DNA of 64,000 nt, taken from NCBI GenBank assembly GCA_002328035.1, contig DCVL01000051.1, positions 105,080 to 169,079 on the forward strand, read 5' to 3'. The DNA is from Geobacter sp. UBA2189. GTDB taxonomy: Bacteria > Desulfobacterota > Desulfuromonadia > Geobacterales > Pseudopelobacteraceae. Position 1 is the stretch's first letter, and each line of letters starts with the position of its first letter. The notes beneath the pieces were generated by a model that was given only the letters and a program-made list of their open reading frames with translations, was not told the origin of the DNA and searched no databases. Both the position numbers and the translations under genes were made by a program. Shown here in pieces: positions 8,635 through 17,302 of this stretch.

Positions 8635-11151
8635 TTAGGATACTGCATTTCTGTACTTGTCCAGATTCCTTCTTTTGAGCTCATCCAGGGTTCTGCGTAC
8701 GAGATCTGTTTTATATGAAGGAGATACAATATTTTCAGACAGCATATCCAGTCTGCCTTCTCGTTTCAAATATTCATTGATTGATTTTGCTTCAGCTAGA
8801 CGGCCAGAATATTCAAGACGTTCACACTTTGTTTTGAGGAGTGCCGCCCAATCCTGCATATGATAGGTACATTGTGAAAATAAAGCTCTCTCTAAAGTTG
8901 AAAGACCCTCTGAAACCTCTTCCGCACAGCCAAATTCACGAATACCATGAATTATTCCAGGCAGTCTGAAAGATAGTTTTCTCCGAACATCATCTGTCGC
9001 ATTTTTAGAAAGCCATTCAGACATTTTGTCAAGCAATGCCATGCCAAAACCGCATAAATTAATAATTGCAACAGGATTTGCGATCAGAGCGATGATCTTT
9101 TGTACTGCTGACATGGCAGTATCATTTGCGTAAAGATCAAGGATAGGGAATAGAGCATCAAAAGGTTCGCTGTTAAGCATTTCAAGGCATGAACGGCCAG
9201 AATCATAAACTCCGCTTAATGGAGAGAGCTCGGTTCCCTGCCCTTTGTGGACGCGGGTTGAGCATGTTACGAGTGGAATGTGGGTTGATTGAGTCTGACG
9301 ATGGCAACGCAGCCACATGTCAAAATCCTGACCATTACGTTTGTCTGTGTTAAATGCTCCTGCCTGCCTAAGCAGGTCACGGTGCAGAGCAATGCTGATT
9401 CCGTTAACCTGGTTTTCTTCAAAAAAGCTGATCAGCTGTAGCGACTTTATCGGGATATCTTCGGACAGGCGGCGTTGAGGCAGCCGCTCTCCAGTATCGT
9501 CAAAAAGCAGCTCATAATCTGTATGAAAGAATTTGCAGTCCGGATTTTCGGCAATAGCCGCCAGATGTATCATCAGCTTGTCAGGTTTGAACAGATCGTC
9601 GGAGGAGAGCCAGCATACCCATTCGGCAACCGCATGTTGCAGCCCAGTATTCAGGGCGCTGGCCGTACCTCCGTTTGGCTTGTGAAACACCCTGATCCGT
9701 TTGTCCCTGGCTTCATACCTTTCCAGAACCTCTCTTGTATTGTCAGTCGAGCCGTCATCAACAACCAGAGCCTCCCACTCCTGGACAGTCTGCGCCAGCA
9801 GGCTGTCCAGGGCGGCAGGCAGGAATTGAGCCTGATTGTAGGTTGGCACCAGAATCGAAAAGAGTGGTGGTGAAACTTCTCCCTCAAGCAGTGACCAGCA
9901 GCTGAGCTGTCCCAGCAGATCTTTACCCAGCCTGGTTCTGAAAGGAGTTCCTGCCAGTTTACCGTTAGTGGATACGTATCTGTACAGTTCAATCACCTTT
10001 GAGCGAATATGTTTATACTCCAGCCGTTCCGACACCAGTTGCAGATTGTATAGTGCAGCCTTATCAACCAGTTGGTCGTCCTCTAGTGCCTTAGAGAGAA
10101 GTACGGCAAGCTGCTGCGGGTCTTCAGCAGGGAAGATTAATCCGTTTTCTCCGCTACGAATCCATTCTCCAAATGATTCAACATTGGAAAAGAGCGGAAA
10201 GGCTCCGTAGGTCATTGCCTCCACCAGAGTGCTGGGAAGACCGTCGTTGACGGTAGCTGAAATTGCCACCCTTGTTTCGGTATAGAGGTGTAGAAGATCG
10301 TCGTAGGCAAGGTGTTCTGCGGCTACGATGTCAATTCCGGATCGGCTCAGGATTTCGACCTGCTCCCTGACCTTACCGGTGGCTTGTGTAACAACTATGC
10401 TAAAATTTCGAAGCGCATCACGGCACAGATCAAAAGCCTGGATTGCAGTCATCGCCCTGCCAACAGGATCGCCGTCAGTTCCGCAATTGTCACGTCCCTT
10501 GAGCAGTATAAGCCGTCGTTTAGAAGGTGGAGTAAGGTTGTTGTTTCTGACTCCATTAAGCTGAACACCACCAAAATCTGGGAAAAAACCACAAAATTCA
10601 CCACTAAAACCTAGCATCCTTGATAACCGCAGATCGCGATGACATTCGGTGGTCAGATAGTCGCAGCATGCCAGCTGAGCGGAAACCGAAAGGCGATGCT
10701 CCGGAGAGAGCATAGCGTAGCATTCCAGGTCGGTTCCCCATGATGAATAAAGCCAGGGAATTCCTGTAGCCTCAGGCAGTGTAGAAAACAGTTGGTGTAC
10801 CGGTTCAAGCAGATTGTTCCAATTGATATTAAGACCATGCGAATGGATCAGATCCGGCTTGAGTGTCCTGATTAGATTATGCAGGTAATTGATATGTCGC
10901 CTGCGGCCTGCGGCAAGTCCAACCTCGTCTGCAGTTTCCCAGTCAAGTCCGGTGGTTTGGAAAACCGTAAGATTTTTATTTTCGGGAATCTTTCCTGGAT
11001 AATGAACCGTTCCATATGAAAGCAGGGGAGAGATGCCGTAGCCAGGCGTAATAACCTGAAAAAGGTGAATGTCCCAGCCAGTTCCCTGTAATTGGTTTAT
11101 CCATCGCGCAACATGTGGACTACTGACTTCACAAGCGAGCAGTAACTTCAT
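8635..11151 (-). CDS. Two-domain glycosyltransferase (GT4 + GT2)
   Basis: The start is set at the ATG at 11151 (MKLLLACEVSSPHVARW), because the upstream extension reads as non-domain sequence; the longer frame would begin at 11253. The protein of about 838 residues begins with a GT-B fold group 1 transferase (H-S-H-G near residue 110, GRDNCGTDG, and the nucleotide-binding PSTLVEAMTYGAFPLFS), and continues with a GT-A GT2 domain from about residue 440 (FSILVPTYNQAQFLPAALDS, VVDDGSTDNT, WLSSDD). A helical C-terminus of about 150 residues has no recognised family. Two consecutive linkages could be made by one polypeptide. A 62-bp AT-rich gap follows before the exostosin-like gene. Confidence 0.9.
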   Translation of the reverse strand: MKLLLACEVSSPHVARWINQLQGTGWDIHLFQVITPGYGISPLLSYGTVHYPGKIPENKNLTVFQTTGLDWETADEVGLAAGRRRHINYLHNLIRTLKPDLIHSHGLNINWNNLLEPVHQLFSTLPEATGIPWLYSSWGTDLECYAMLSPEHRLSVSAQLACCDYLTTECHRDLRLSRMLGFSGEFCGFFPDFGGVQLNGVRNNNLTPPSKRRLILLKGRDNCGTDGDPVGRAMTAIQAFDLCRDALRNFSIVVTQATGKVREQVEILSRSGIDIVAAEHLAYDDLLHLYTETRVAISATVNDGLPSTLVEAMTYGAFPLFSNVESFGEWIRSGENGLIFPAEDPQQLAVLLSKALEDDQLVDKAALYNLQLVSERLEYKHIRSKVIELYRYVSTNGKLAGTPFRTRLGKDLLGQLSCWSLLEGEVSPPLFSILVPTYNQAQFLPAALDSLLAQTVQEWEALVVDDGSTDNTREVLERYEARDKRIRVFHKPNGGTASALNTGLQHAVAEWVCWLSSDDLFKPDKLMIHLAAIAENPDCKFFHTDYELLFDDTGERLPQRRLSEDIPIKSLQLISFFEENQVNGISIALHRDLLRQAGAFNTDKRNGQDFDMWLRCHRQTQSTHIPLVTCSTRVHKGQGTELSPLSGVYDSGRSCLEMLNSEPFDALFPILDLYANDTAMSAVQKIIALIANPVAIINLCGFGMALLDKMSEWLSKNATDDVRRKLSFRLPGIIHGIREFGCAEEVSEGLSTLERALFSQCTYHMQDWAALLKTKCERLEYSGRLAEAKSINEYLKREGRLDMLSENIVSPSYKTDLVRRTLDELKRRNLDKYRNAVS

Positions 11152-11260
11152 CGGTGGTTCTCTTGTGGCTGTAATCTTCCAGACAGAATAACACTCCTCA
11201 TGAAGATAAGGGGAAAATGCACAGGACAAACAGTCCGTAAACAAGCAATGCAACCATCGG

Positions 11261-12673
11261 TTAGCTTGGCAACTGCTGCAGTGCCTCCCTGGCCTCGCGG
11301 TTCCAGGGTTCCAGCTCTACTGCCCTGCGATAGAAAATCCGTGCTTCTTCGGGACGCCTCAACCTTGAACAGATATGACCCAGATTGAGTAGTACCTCAA
11401 GGTCACGGGGGGTGGATTTTAGCAGGTCAAGATAGATGTATATTGCCTCATCACTCATGCCAAGGCAGGCAAAGTAAAGATCAGCAAGATTTTTTCTGAA
11501 GTTTGAGTTGCTTGGGTCAAGCTCAACGGCACGTTCATGGCTGAGTCGAGCCTGCTGATATTGACCAAGTTTAGTCAGAACTACCGCAAGATCATTATGA
11601 GCTACGGCATTGTTAGGCTCCAATCCGGTCAGAGAGATCAGGAGATCCCTTGCTGTTTCTATCCGACCGGCGGTCAGATGCTCCTGCACCTCGCGGTTAA
11701 GCTCTGTAGTAGATTTGACCGGTACAGTAACGATTGCCTTGAGCTTTCGTAGTGCCTCCAGCACCTCCTGATCCCATGGCTGGATTTCAATCAGACGCTC
11801 CATAAATACAATTGAATCATCCAGCTTACCGCAATCTATACATATATGAGCTATGGCGCGAAGCGTATCAACATCCTTAGGTGTTGTACTCAAAATGTTC
11901 ACATAATGCTTCATCGCTGCTTCCATGTCGCCTAAACCCAAATAAAGGATGTCTGCAAGGTTCTTGCGAAACAGCGATGATTTAGGCTCAATATTTACAG
12001 CCTGCTCAAGGTATTTCCTTGCCTCTTCATACCTTTCCTGCTGCTGTAGCAGAATGCCAAGATCGTTGGAGGCAAGGGCATGGTCAGGATATCTGGCCAA
12101 TAGCTTCTTCAACTCAAAGACCGCTGCATCTTTATCTCCAGCAGATAAAAGTGTCAGAGCATTACGGTACCAATCGTCCACACTCCTCTGGCTGTCCGGT
12201 TGAGCGGTGGCGACAAGTTTTGGCTGGTTTGCAAAGGGTTCAAAGGGCTGCTGGGGAGAACCTTCGAGGTTTTTGGTCTGCATTGCCTCACCGAGCTTGC
12301 CAAGAGCCAGCATCGCCTCTATATCACGAGGGTTGCGACGCAGCACTTCAAGATAGATGTCTGTTGCATCTTCCAGCCAGCCAAGTTCAACTGCATAGAA
12401 ATCAGCCAGATTTTTTCTGAAGACGATATTGTCAGGCTGTAGTCTGGTGGCTTTCTCATGGTGGGCAAGAGCCAGGGTTCCGTTACCTGCACGTAGATAA
12501 AGCACCCCCAGATCATTATGAGCAGCGGCAAAGCTGGGGTATGTGGCAAGGAAGCTCTTAAGGTGGCGGATCCCCTCTTCAGGAGGAAGGGCTGATATAG
12601 CTTCTGAAAGCTGTTCGTAGCGCAATTCATCACCATACTGAGAGTTTTTTGCTATGGAGATACCGGTTGTCAT
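11261..12673 (-). CDS. TPR protein built of three long repeats
   Basis: This 470-residue protein consists almost only of tetratricopeptide helices. Three copies of a longer unit can be seen, each with HNDL or SNDL, an FRKNLAD segment and an RNPRD/TPKD/TPRD segment (starting near residues 52, 205 and 360); the last two also share a closing EPWNREA/QPWDQEV stretch. An ATG at 12673 has AGGAGG eight bases upstream. It has no catalytic domain, so a scaffold or acceptor-binding role for the neighbouring transferases is inferred. A good sigma-70-type promoter lies just upstream, so this gene and those after it may be expressed partly independently of the long operon. Confidence 0.88.
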   Translation of the reverse strand: MTTGISIAKNSQYGDELRYEQLSEAISALPPEEGIRHLKSFLATYPSFAAAHNDLGVLYLRAGNGTLALAHHEKATRLQPDNIVFRKNLADFYAVELGWLEDATDIYLEVLRRNPRDIEAMLALGKLGEAMQTKNLEGSPQQPFEPFANQPKLVATAQPDSQRSVDDWYRNALTLLSAGDKDAAVFELKKLLARYPDHALASNDLGILLQQQERYEEARKYLEQAVNIEPKSSLFRKNLADILYLGLGDMEAAMKHYVNILSTTPKDVDTLRAIAHICIDCGKLDDSIVFMERLIEIQPWDQEVLEALRKLKAIVTVPVKSTTELNREVQEHLTAGRIETARDLLISLTGLEPNNAVAHNDLAVVLTKLGQYQQARLSHERAVELDPSNSNFRKNLADLYFACLGMSDEAIYIYLDLLKSTPRDLEVLLNLGHICSRLRRPEEARIFYRRAVELEPWNREAREALQQLPS

Positions 12674-12723
12674 GATGCATCCTCCTGGATGGCATGCTGT
12701 CGTAAATTGAAATTTGAGTGGGT

Positions 12724-12752
12724 ACTATAAGGGAAAGCACCCTGATTGGCAA
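12724..12752 (-). promoter_or_regulatory. Putative sigma-70 promoter inside the glycan block
   Basis: On the minus strand a TTGCCA (12747-12752) is followed, after exactly 17 bases, by TATAGT (12724-12729). It sits directly behind the stop codon of the upstream SDR and about 50 bases before the start of the TPR gene. It is the best promoter-like pair seen inside the 42-kb block. Prediction by eye only. Confidence 0.5.
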
Positions 12753-13679
12753 TTATTGAATGGCAGTTATGAACCAGTGACAGTAGTGTTCTATCCCTTC
12801 TCGCAGTGGGACTGAAATCTTGAAACCTGTGGTTTTAAGGCGTGTTGTGTCGGCCTGCCAGTGTAGTGGATTGCCTGGCTTGTTGGTGCCGCTGTAGAAC
12901 AAGGGTTGGCTGCTCTGCAATCCCTGCCTCAGTTCTTCGACTACCGAGGAGACTGTAGTCTGCTCGCCAGATGCAACATTGAATACCCCTGCTGCATCCT
13001 CTTCATGCAAAAGCATTAAAGATGCTGCCACATCAGCGGCATGGATAAAATCCCTGGTTTCTGCTCCAGTGCCATAAACCTCAACAGCATCCATTGACTT
13101 GAATTTACAGCAGAGGTCATACAGGATCTGACGACGCAATCCTTCACCATATGCTGAAAACAGGCGAGCCGTTATGAACCTTAGTCCGTACAGACAGGAA
13201 TATTCCTGTACCATCTGTTCACACAGGAGCTTGTGGTATCCATATGGAGATATTGGTCTGCATGGTGCCTGCTCGGAAATCGGCAATCTGGAGGGATTTC
13301 CGTATACTGCCGCACTGGATAGAAATAAAAATCTGCACTCTGGCGTAGCCTGACGAAGCATCTCCAGGGTAAATGCGCAAGTGATGGTGTTTTTATAGAA
13401 GTCGGTGTAAGGATCAGCAACGGATGAGTCTACCGAGGAGGTGCCTGCACAGTGTACCAGCAACTCCGGTCTAAAGGTCTGTAACAGCTTACTGAAACCG
13501 GAGTCTGGCAATGACATTTCAATGCAGTTGCATCCCGTATACTGAGGTTCAGTTTTCGGCTGTTCCTTGAAACGTCCCACTGCCATGACCTGATAGCCGT
13601 GCTTTCTGAAGTGGCTACAGATATAGCCCCCCAGAAATCCACCACCACCAGTAACCAGAACCCTTTGGTGGTCGCTCAC
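12753..13679 (-). CDS. NAD-dependent epimerase/dehydratase (extended SDR)
   Basis: This 308-residue SDR has the cofactor motif TGGGGFLGG at residues 10-18, a serine region SSAAVYG and an intact YGYHK catalytic pair, so it should be an active sugar-nucleotide oxidoreductase, reductase or epimerase. The start is GTG at 13679, overlapping the stop of the acyl carrier protein gene (GTGA). Its place next to an ACP and two acetyltransferases suggests that the sugar it makes is then acylated. Substrate unknown. Confidence 0.87.
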   Translation of the reverse strand: MSDHQRVLVTGGGGFLGGYICSHFRKHGYQVMAVGRFKEQPKTEPQYTGCNCIEMSLPDSGFSKLLQTFRPELLVHCAGTSSVDSSVADPYTDFYKNTITCAFTLEMLRQATPECRFLFLSSAAVYGNPSRLPISEQAPCRPISPYGYHKLLCEQMVQEYSCLYGLRFITARLFSAYGEGLRRQILYDLCCKFKSMDAVEVYGTGAETRDFIHAADVAASLMLLHEEDAAGVFNVASGEQTTVSSVVEELRQGLQSSQPLFYSGTNKPGNPLHWQADTTRLKTTGFKISVPLREGIEHYCHWFITAIQ

Positions 13680-13927
13680 GGTAGTTTGTCACCCTGAGCC
13701 AGCTTGCCACTGATGCAGGAGGCCATTTCGCCAACAGTGCGTATAGTCATGCTCTCTTTTTTACTGAAACTGATCCCGAAGGCAGATTCCACAGCCGCTA
13801 TCAGCATTGCATGAGATAGAGAATCCCACCCGTCAACATCGTTTGCCGTTGTCATGGCAGATATTTCCAGTCCAGGCTGATCAAACAGTTCACGAATCAG
13901 GTCAGATAAGCTGTGCATTACATCCAT
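13676..13927 (-). CDS. Stand-alone acyl carrier protein
   Basis: The 83-residue protein has the phosphopantetheine attachment motif GWDSLSH with Ser36, preceded by helix I (SLSDLIRELF) and followed by the typical AAVESAFGI helix. ATG at 13927 has AAGGAG nine bases upstream; a second in-frame Met is three codons further on. It is not the housekeeping AcpP type, having no DSLDTVELVM-like helix II. It lies between a hexapeptide acetyltransferase and an SDR and probably carries an acyl group that is placed on a sugar. ACP genes also occur in the Pseudomonas aeruginosa a-type flagellin glycosylation island. No ketosynthase or acyl-ACP ligase is seen in the window. Confidence 0.88.
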   Translation of the reverse strand: MDVMHSLSDLIRELFDQPGLEISAMTTANDVDGWDSLSHAMLIAAVESAFGISFSKKESMTIRTVGEMASCISGKLAQGDKLP

Positions 13928-13952
13928 TAATCTGATCTCCTTACAGGAGTTA

Positions 13953-14516
13953 TTAGAGCACGCCCCTTTGGGACGCAGGATTGCCAGCCATTATTGCATA
14001 TGGCTCAACATTGCGGGTTACGACTGTTCCGGGGAGTATTATTGCCCCTTTGCCAATGGTGACTCCTTTTAAAATGATGCAGTTGCTGCAAATCCAGGCA
14101 TTATCATGGATTATGATTGGTTTGGCCGGAACCACTGACCAGTTCTTACTGTTGATAAAACTATGTCCTTGACGATATTCTTCCAGCTGTCGGTCAATAT
14201 CTTTGCAGCGTTCGCGGTAATCAAGGGCATGGGAACTGTGATCATACAGATATGAGGCATTCCCCCCCTCCCATACCACATCATTACCAATCTCGATTCG
14301 TGTTCTGCATATAACCACACCGCCAGCAAGCAGGCAGCGCTCGCCAATTGTCACCTCACCCTGGTCTGTTTCAAACACAAATGCCGAGCCTACCATGCTG
14401 TCCTGGCCTATCTGCAGTCGTTGTCTAATTGCGCTGGACTCAACTTCTTGTTCAAGGCGAAAGCCTGGTAGCAACAGAAAGCGATCACCTGTTATGGCCT
14501 TTCCCTGACTGTACAT
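13953..14516 (-). CDS. Left-handed beta-helix (hexapeptide) O- or N-acyltransferase
   Basis: This 187-residue protein shows the hexapeptide repeat pattern of LbH acyltransferases: IGERCLLAGGVVI in the first half and a closing block with DNAWICSNCIILKGVTIGKGAIILPGTVVTRNV broken across several rungs, ending in AGNPA. The enzyme transfers an acetyl group from acetyl-CoA, or possibly an acyl group from the neighbouring ACP, to a sugar. It follows the large acetyltransferase fusion with a one-base spacing and its own C-terminal domain is clearly related to that of the fusion, so a local duplication is likely. Confidence 0.87.
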   Translation of the reverse strand: MYSQGKAITGDRFLLLPGFRLEQEVESSAIRQRLQIGQDSMVGSAFVFETDQGEVTIGERCLLAGGVVICRTRIEIGNDVVWEGGNASYLYDHSSHALDYRERCKDIDRQLEEYRQGHSFINSKNWSVVPAKPIIIHDNAWICSNCIILKGVTIGKGAIILPGTVVTRNVEPYAIMAGNPASQRGVL

Positions 14517-14517
14517 C

Positions 14518-16644
14518 TCAGAACTGTTCCCGTGCGGGATTTCCGGCGACCAGCGACCATGGCTCTACATCCTCATAGACTACACTGCCAGCGGAGATTA
14601 CGGCACCTTCGCCTATAGTTACACCTTTAAGAATCGTACAGTGCATCCCTATCCAGACATTATCACAGATCCTGACCGGTGATTTTGCCACTGCAGACCA
14701 ATCCATGCATATGACCGGATCCTCACCCCTGCGTACCGCCTTGCACCTCCGCGCTATTTCGTTCCGCCTTGCTAACGGATCTGCCGGGAATTCGTCATGA
14801 TCCGAGATGGTGCACCCCCAGGCAATGGTTACATAATCGCCTATCTCAATCAGCTCAACAGCCGACAATCGTGAGCCGCCTATGAAACTATGGTTGCCAA
14901 TCCTGACTTCACCATGAGGGGCATCAAATATGATTGAGCAGGCCAGCATGTTATCGTCCCCAACCACCAGTCGGCGCTTTTCTGAAAGAAACCGATCTTG
15001 CATTGAAAAATCAGGCAACCGCTCTGATCTACCCCAGATAACCGGTAATCCATCAGCATCAGACTGTTTTTCTGAAAGAGCGTCACTGGTAGCGAAAACC
15101 TGTAGGTCTTCGGGATGCTGCTGCAAAAATAGCTGGTACAGTTGCTTGGCAAGTCCTTTCTCACCGGAATGTTGAAGTAAACTGCCAAACTCCAGCACAA
15201 GCTGAGTGTCATGTGGTGCTGCCTGCAAACCTTCTGAAAAAGCTGCCAGCGCAGTCGAGGTGTCACCGGCTGCCAGTGCCTCAGCAGCCTTGTTACGGGC
15301 AAATACAGCAGATCGAGCCTGTCTGCCTGAGGTCAGCAGATCTCCAGCAGGCCCGGCATAGTTTGTTGCTTCCAGTTCCTTTAGCAACGGTTCTGCCTGC
15401 TCAAGCTGACCCAGCCCTACAAGTGAACGCGCCAATCCGTATACTGCCAGCGGCAGCCTGCAACCGGTGCTGGTCAATAGACTGAAAATCCTGACACCGG
15501 CTCGCCACTCTTCACGGTTAACAACCTCCACCCCTTCCGCAGCAAGACGGCGATCTAGATCAGTTGCAGGAAAACGCCAGACAACAGAGGTTCCATCCCA
15601 ACTGTCAATTGAGGCACAGATCTCTTTAGACTGAGCAAGTGACTGCGCCACGAATTCACGATGTCTGAATGACATCAGACGACAAATATCATCCACTGGA
15701 GCAGCTATGTAAGGCGCTTTATAGAGGAAGTAGAGCCAGGAATGTGCTGTTGTAGCGATTGAAAGTACCTTTGTATTTCTTAATACCCTGTATATTAACT
15801 CTACAGGTAAAGCTGCGGAGAGGGAGTCAAGAGTGATGGCTTTAATCCCCTCATCTTTTAATCGAAGCACTACCTCAGCTGTTTGTCCTGATTGTTCTCT
15901 CGGGTGTGGTTTCAGTATCACAGTTGAGCCTGCAGCACAGTGCTTGCGTATCTGCTCCAATCTCATTGTTACATCATCATCTGGAGTTAGCAATGCTCCC
16001 GACTCAAAGGCAGCCATGGTCAAGATTAGGGTTTTATCCTGTTCCGGTAGCTCGCAGGTTCCAAACAGCTGTTGTTCAATCTCTGGAAATTTCCCCCAGA
16101 AGCGATCTATAGCTTCAAGCATAAAGCGCTTTGACACAACGTGGTACGGAATGCGGTCAAGTAGAGTGAATTCCCACTCCTGCGGCAATGTTAGAAAGGC
16201 TTCGTCAAACTGGACATACTCCTTCCAGGGAAAAGAATCAGCAAGACCGATGTTGTCCCCGTACATGATCTTCCATGAGTCACGATAACAATTTAAAAGC
16301 AGTTCGTTAGTGGGTTGCCAGTTGCGGACAGCCATAAGTACGTCTACATGCTCCACTCCCAAGGTTTTTTTTAGCTTGGAAGGATCTGTGGCGGTCTCTG
16401 TCAGAAGGCGCTGTTCAATCATTGATATATCAAGTATGGACTGCCAATCCCATACCTTGGCCAGAGCCCTGACAGCCTTGGTCAGTGTTCCATCAGGAGA
16501 TGTGCCGTGGCCGTGAATTAGAAGAATGTCATGGTATTCAACAGTAGGCTCGCGCTCTTTCAACATCAGCAGGATCGCCAGGCAGTTCAAGAGTTCCGTC
16601 GATCCCTGAACCATGATCAACCTTGTTTTGTTCAAAGCCGTCAT
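14518..16644 (-). CDS. Polysialyltransferase-like / TPR / hexapeptide acetyltransferase fusion
   Basis: The start is placed at the ATG at 16644 (GAGG upstream, ten bases after the HisH-like stop). Residues of about 8-330 resemble the alpha-2,8-polysialyltransferase/capsule transferase fold: LIMVQGSTELLNCL, LLIHGHGTS, the VILKPHPRE loop and the late SIATTAHSWLYFL. A TPR-like helical part covers about 390-510. The last 120 residues are a left-handed beta-helix acetyltransferase (DNVWIGMHC, GVTIGEGAVISAGSVV, AGNPA). With NeuA/B/C-like genes next to it, the N-terminal part is the most likely nonulosonate transferase of the locus, with acetylation built in. The polysialyltransferase assignment is remote. 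Confidence 0.75.
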   Translation of the reverse strand: MTALNKTRLIMVQGSTELLNCLAILLMLKEREPTVEYHDILLIHGHGTSPDGTLTKAVRALAKVWDWQSILDISMIEQRLLTETATDPSKLKKTLGVEHVDVLMAVRNWQPTNELLLNCYRDSWKIMYGDNIGLADSFPWKEYVQFDEAFLTLPQEWEFTLLDRIPYHVVSKRFMLEAIDRFWGKFPEIEQQLFGTCELPEQDKTLILTMAAFESGALLTPDDDVTMRLEQIRKHCAAGSTVILKPHPREQSGQTAEVVLRLKDEGIKAITLDSLSAALPVELIYRVLRNTKVLSIATTAHSWLYFLYKAPYIAAPVDDICRLMSFRHREFVAQSLAQSKEICASIDSWDGTSVVWRFPATDLDRRLAAEGVEVVNREEWRAGVRIFSLLTSTGCRLPLAVYGLARSLVGLGQLEQAEPLLKELEATNYAGPAGDLLTSGRQARSAVFARNKAAEALAAGDTSTALAAFSEGLQAAPHDTQLVLEFGSLLQHSGEKGLAKQLYQLFLQQHPEDLQVFATSDALSEKQSDADGLPVIWGRSERLPDFSMQDRFLSEKRRLVVGDDNMLACSIIFDAPHGEVRIGNHSFIGGSRLSAVELIEIGDYVTIAWGCTISDHDEFPADPLARRNEIARRCKAVRRGEDPVICMDWSAVAKSPVRICDNVWIGMHCTILKGVTIGEGAVISAGSVVYEDVEPWSLVAGNPAREQF

Positions 16645-16654
16645 CCTAACCTCG

Positions 16655-17302
16655 CTATCCCAGGCGCAAAAAGTTTTCAAACAGTTTGAGACCAGCAGCC
16701 CCGCTTTTTTCAGGATGAAACTGGCAGCCTGTAAGATTTTTTCTGCTTACAACCGCTGCCACCTCAACTCCATCGTGATTGCTGATTGCCTTGAGTTGGC
16801 TTTCCTCTGTGGGGTGAGCCATAAATGAGTGGACAAAATACATGGAGACACCTTGAGGCAGTCCATCGAGCAGCGGTTCATCCCAACTGCACCGGTTACC
16901 AGGCGGTATGATTCCTGTCCAGCCGATATGCGGAATCCTCCGTCTGCTACCATCCTTGTTAGATAAAGGGGGGATCCCCCTGACAATTCCTGGAATCAAT
17001 CCAAGCCCGGCATGTAAACCGAATTCAGAGCTGTTCTCAAACAATAATTGCATGCCTAGGCAGATACCTAGTAGTGGTTTTCCAGATCTGGCAGCTATAA
17101 GCAGCGGTTCAAGCAGGCCACGCAGTTCAAGCCCCTTCATCCCGTCGCCAAATGCTCCTACCCCAGGCAATACAAGGAAATCAGCAGCTTCAATCAGTTC
17201 TGGGCTGGATGTACAGACAACATCGGCACCACAATGTCGTAGTGCCTGCTCAACACTCAAAAGGTTTCCCAGACCATAATCGATCACCGTAACCCTGTTC
17301 AT
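16655..17302 (-). CDS. HisH-like glutaminase subunit for sugar amidation
   Basis: This is a class I glutamine amidotransferase of about 215 residues, paralogous to the histidine HisH at 45583-46209. The nucleophile cysteine is in GICLGMQLLFE and the His/Glu pair in CQFHPEKSG, so ammonia release from glutamine should work. ATG at 17302 overlaps the stop of the HisF-like gene (ATGA), better than an in-frame ATG at 17311. Together with the HisF-like and amidotransferase proteins it matches the WbpG-HisH2-HisF2 arrangement known from Pseudomonas O-antigen clusters, where the pair supports formation of an acetamidino group. Function here is inferred from that context. Confidence 0.88.
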   Translation of the reverse strand: MNRVTVIDYGLGNLLSVEQALRHCGADVVCTSSPELIEAADFLVLPGVGAFGDGMKGLELRGLLEPLLIAARSGKPLLGICLGMQLLFENSSEFGLHAGLGLIPGIVRGIPPLSNKDGSRRRIPHIGWTGIIPPGNRCSWDEPLLDGLPQGVSMYFVHSFMAHPTEESQLKAISNHDGVEVAAVVSRKNLTGCQFHPEKSGAAGLKLFENFLRLG

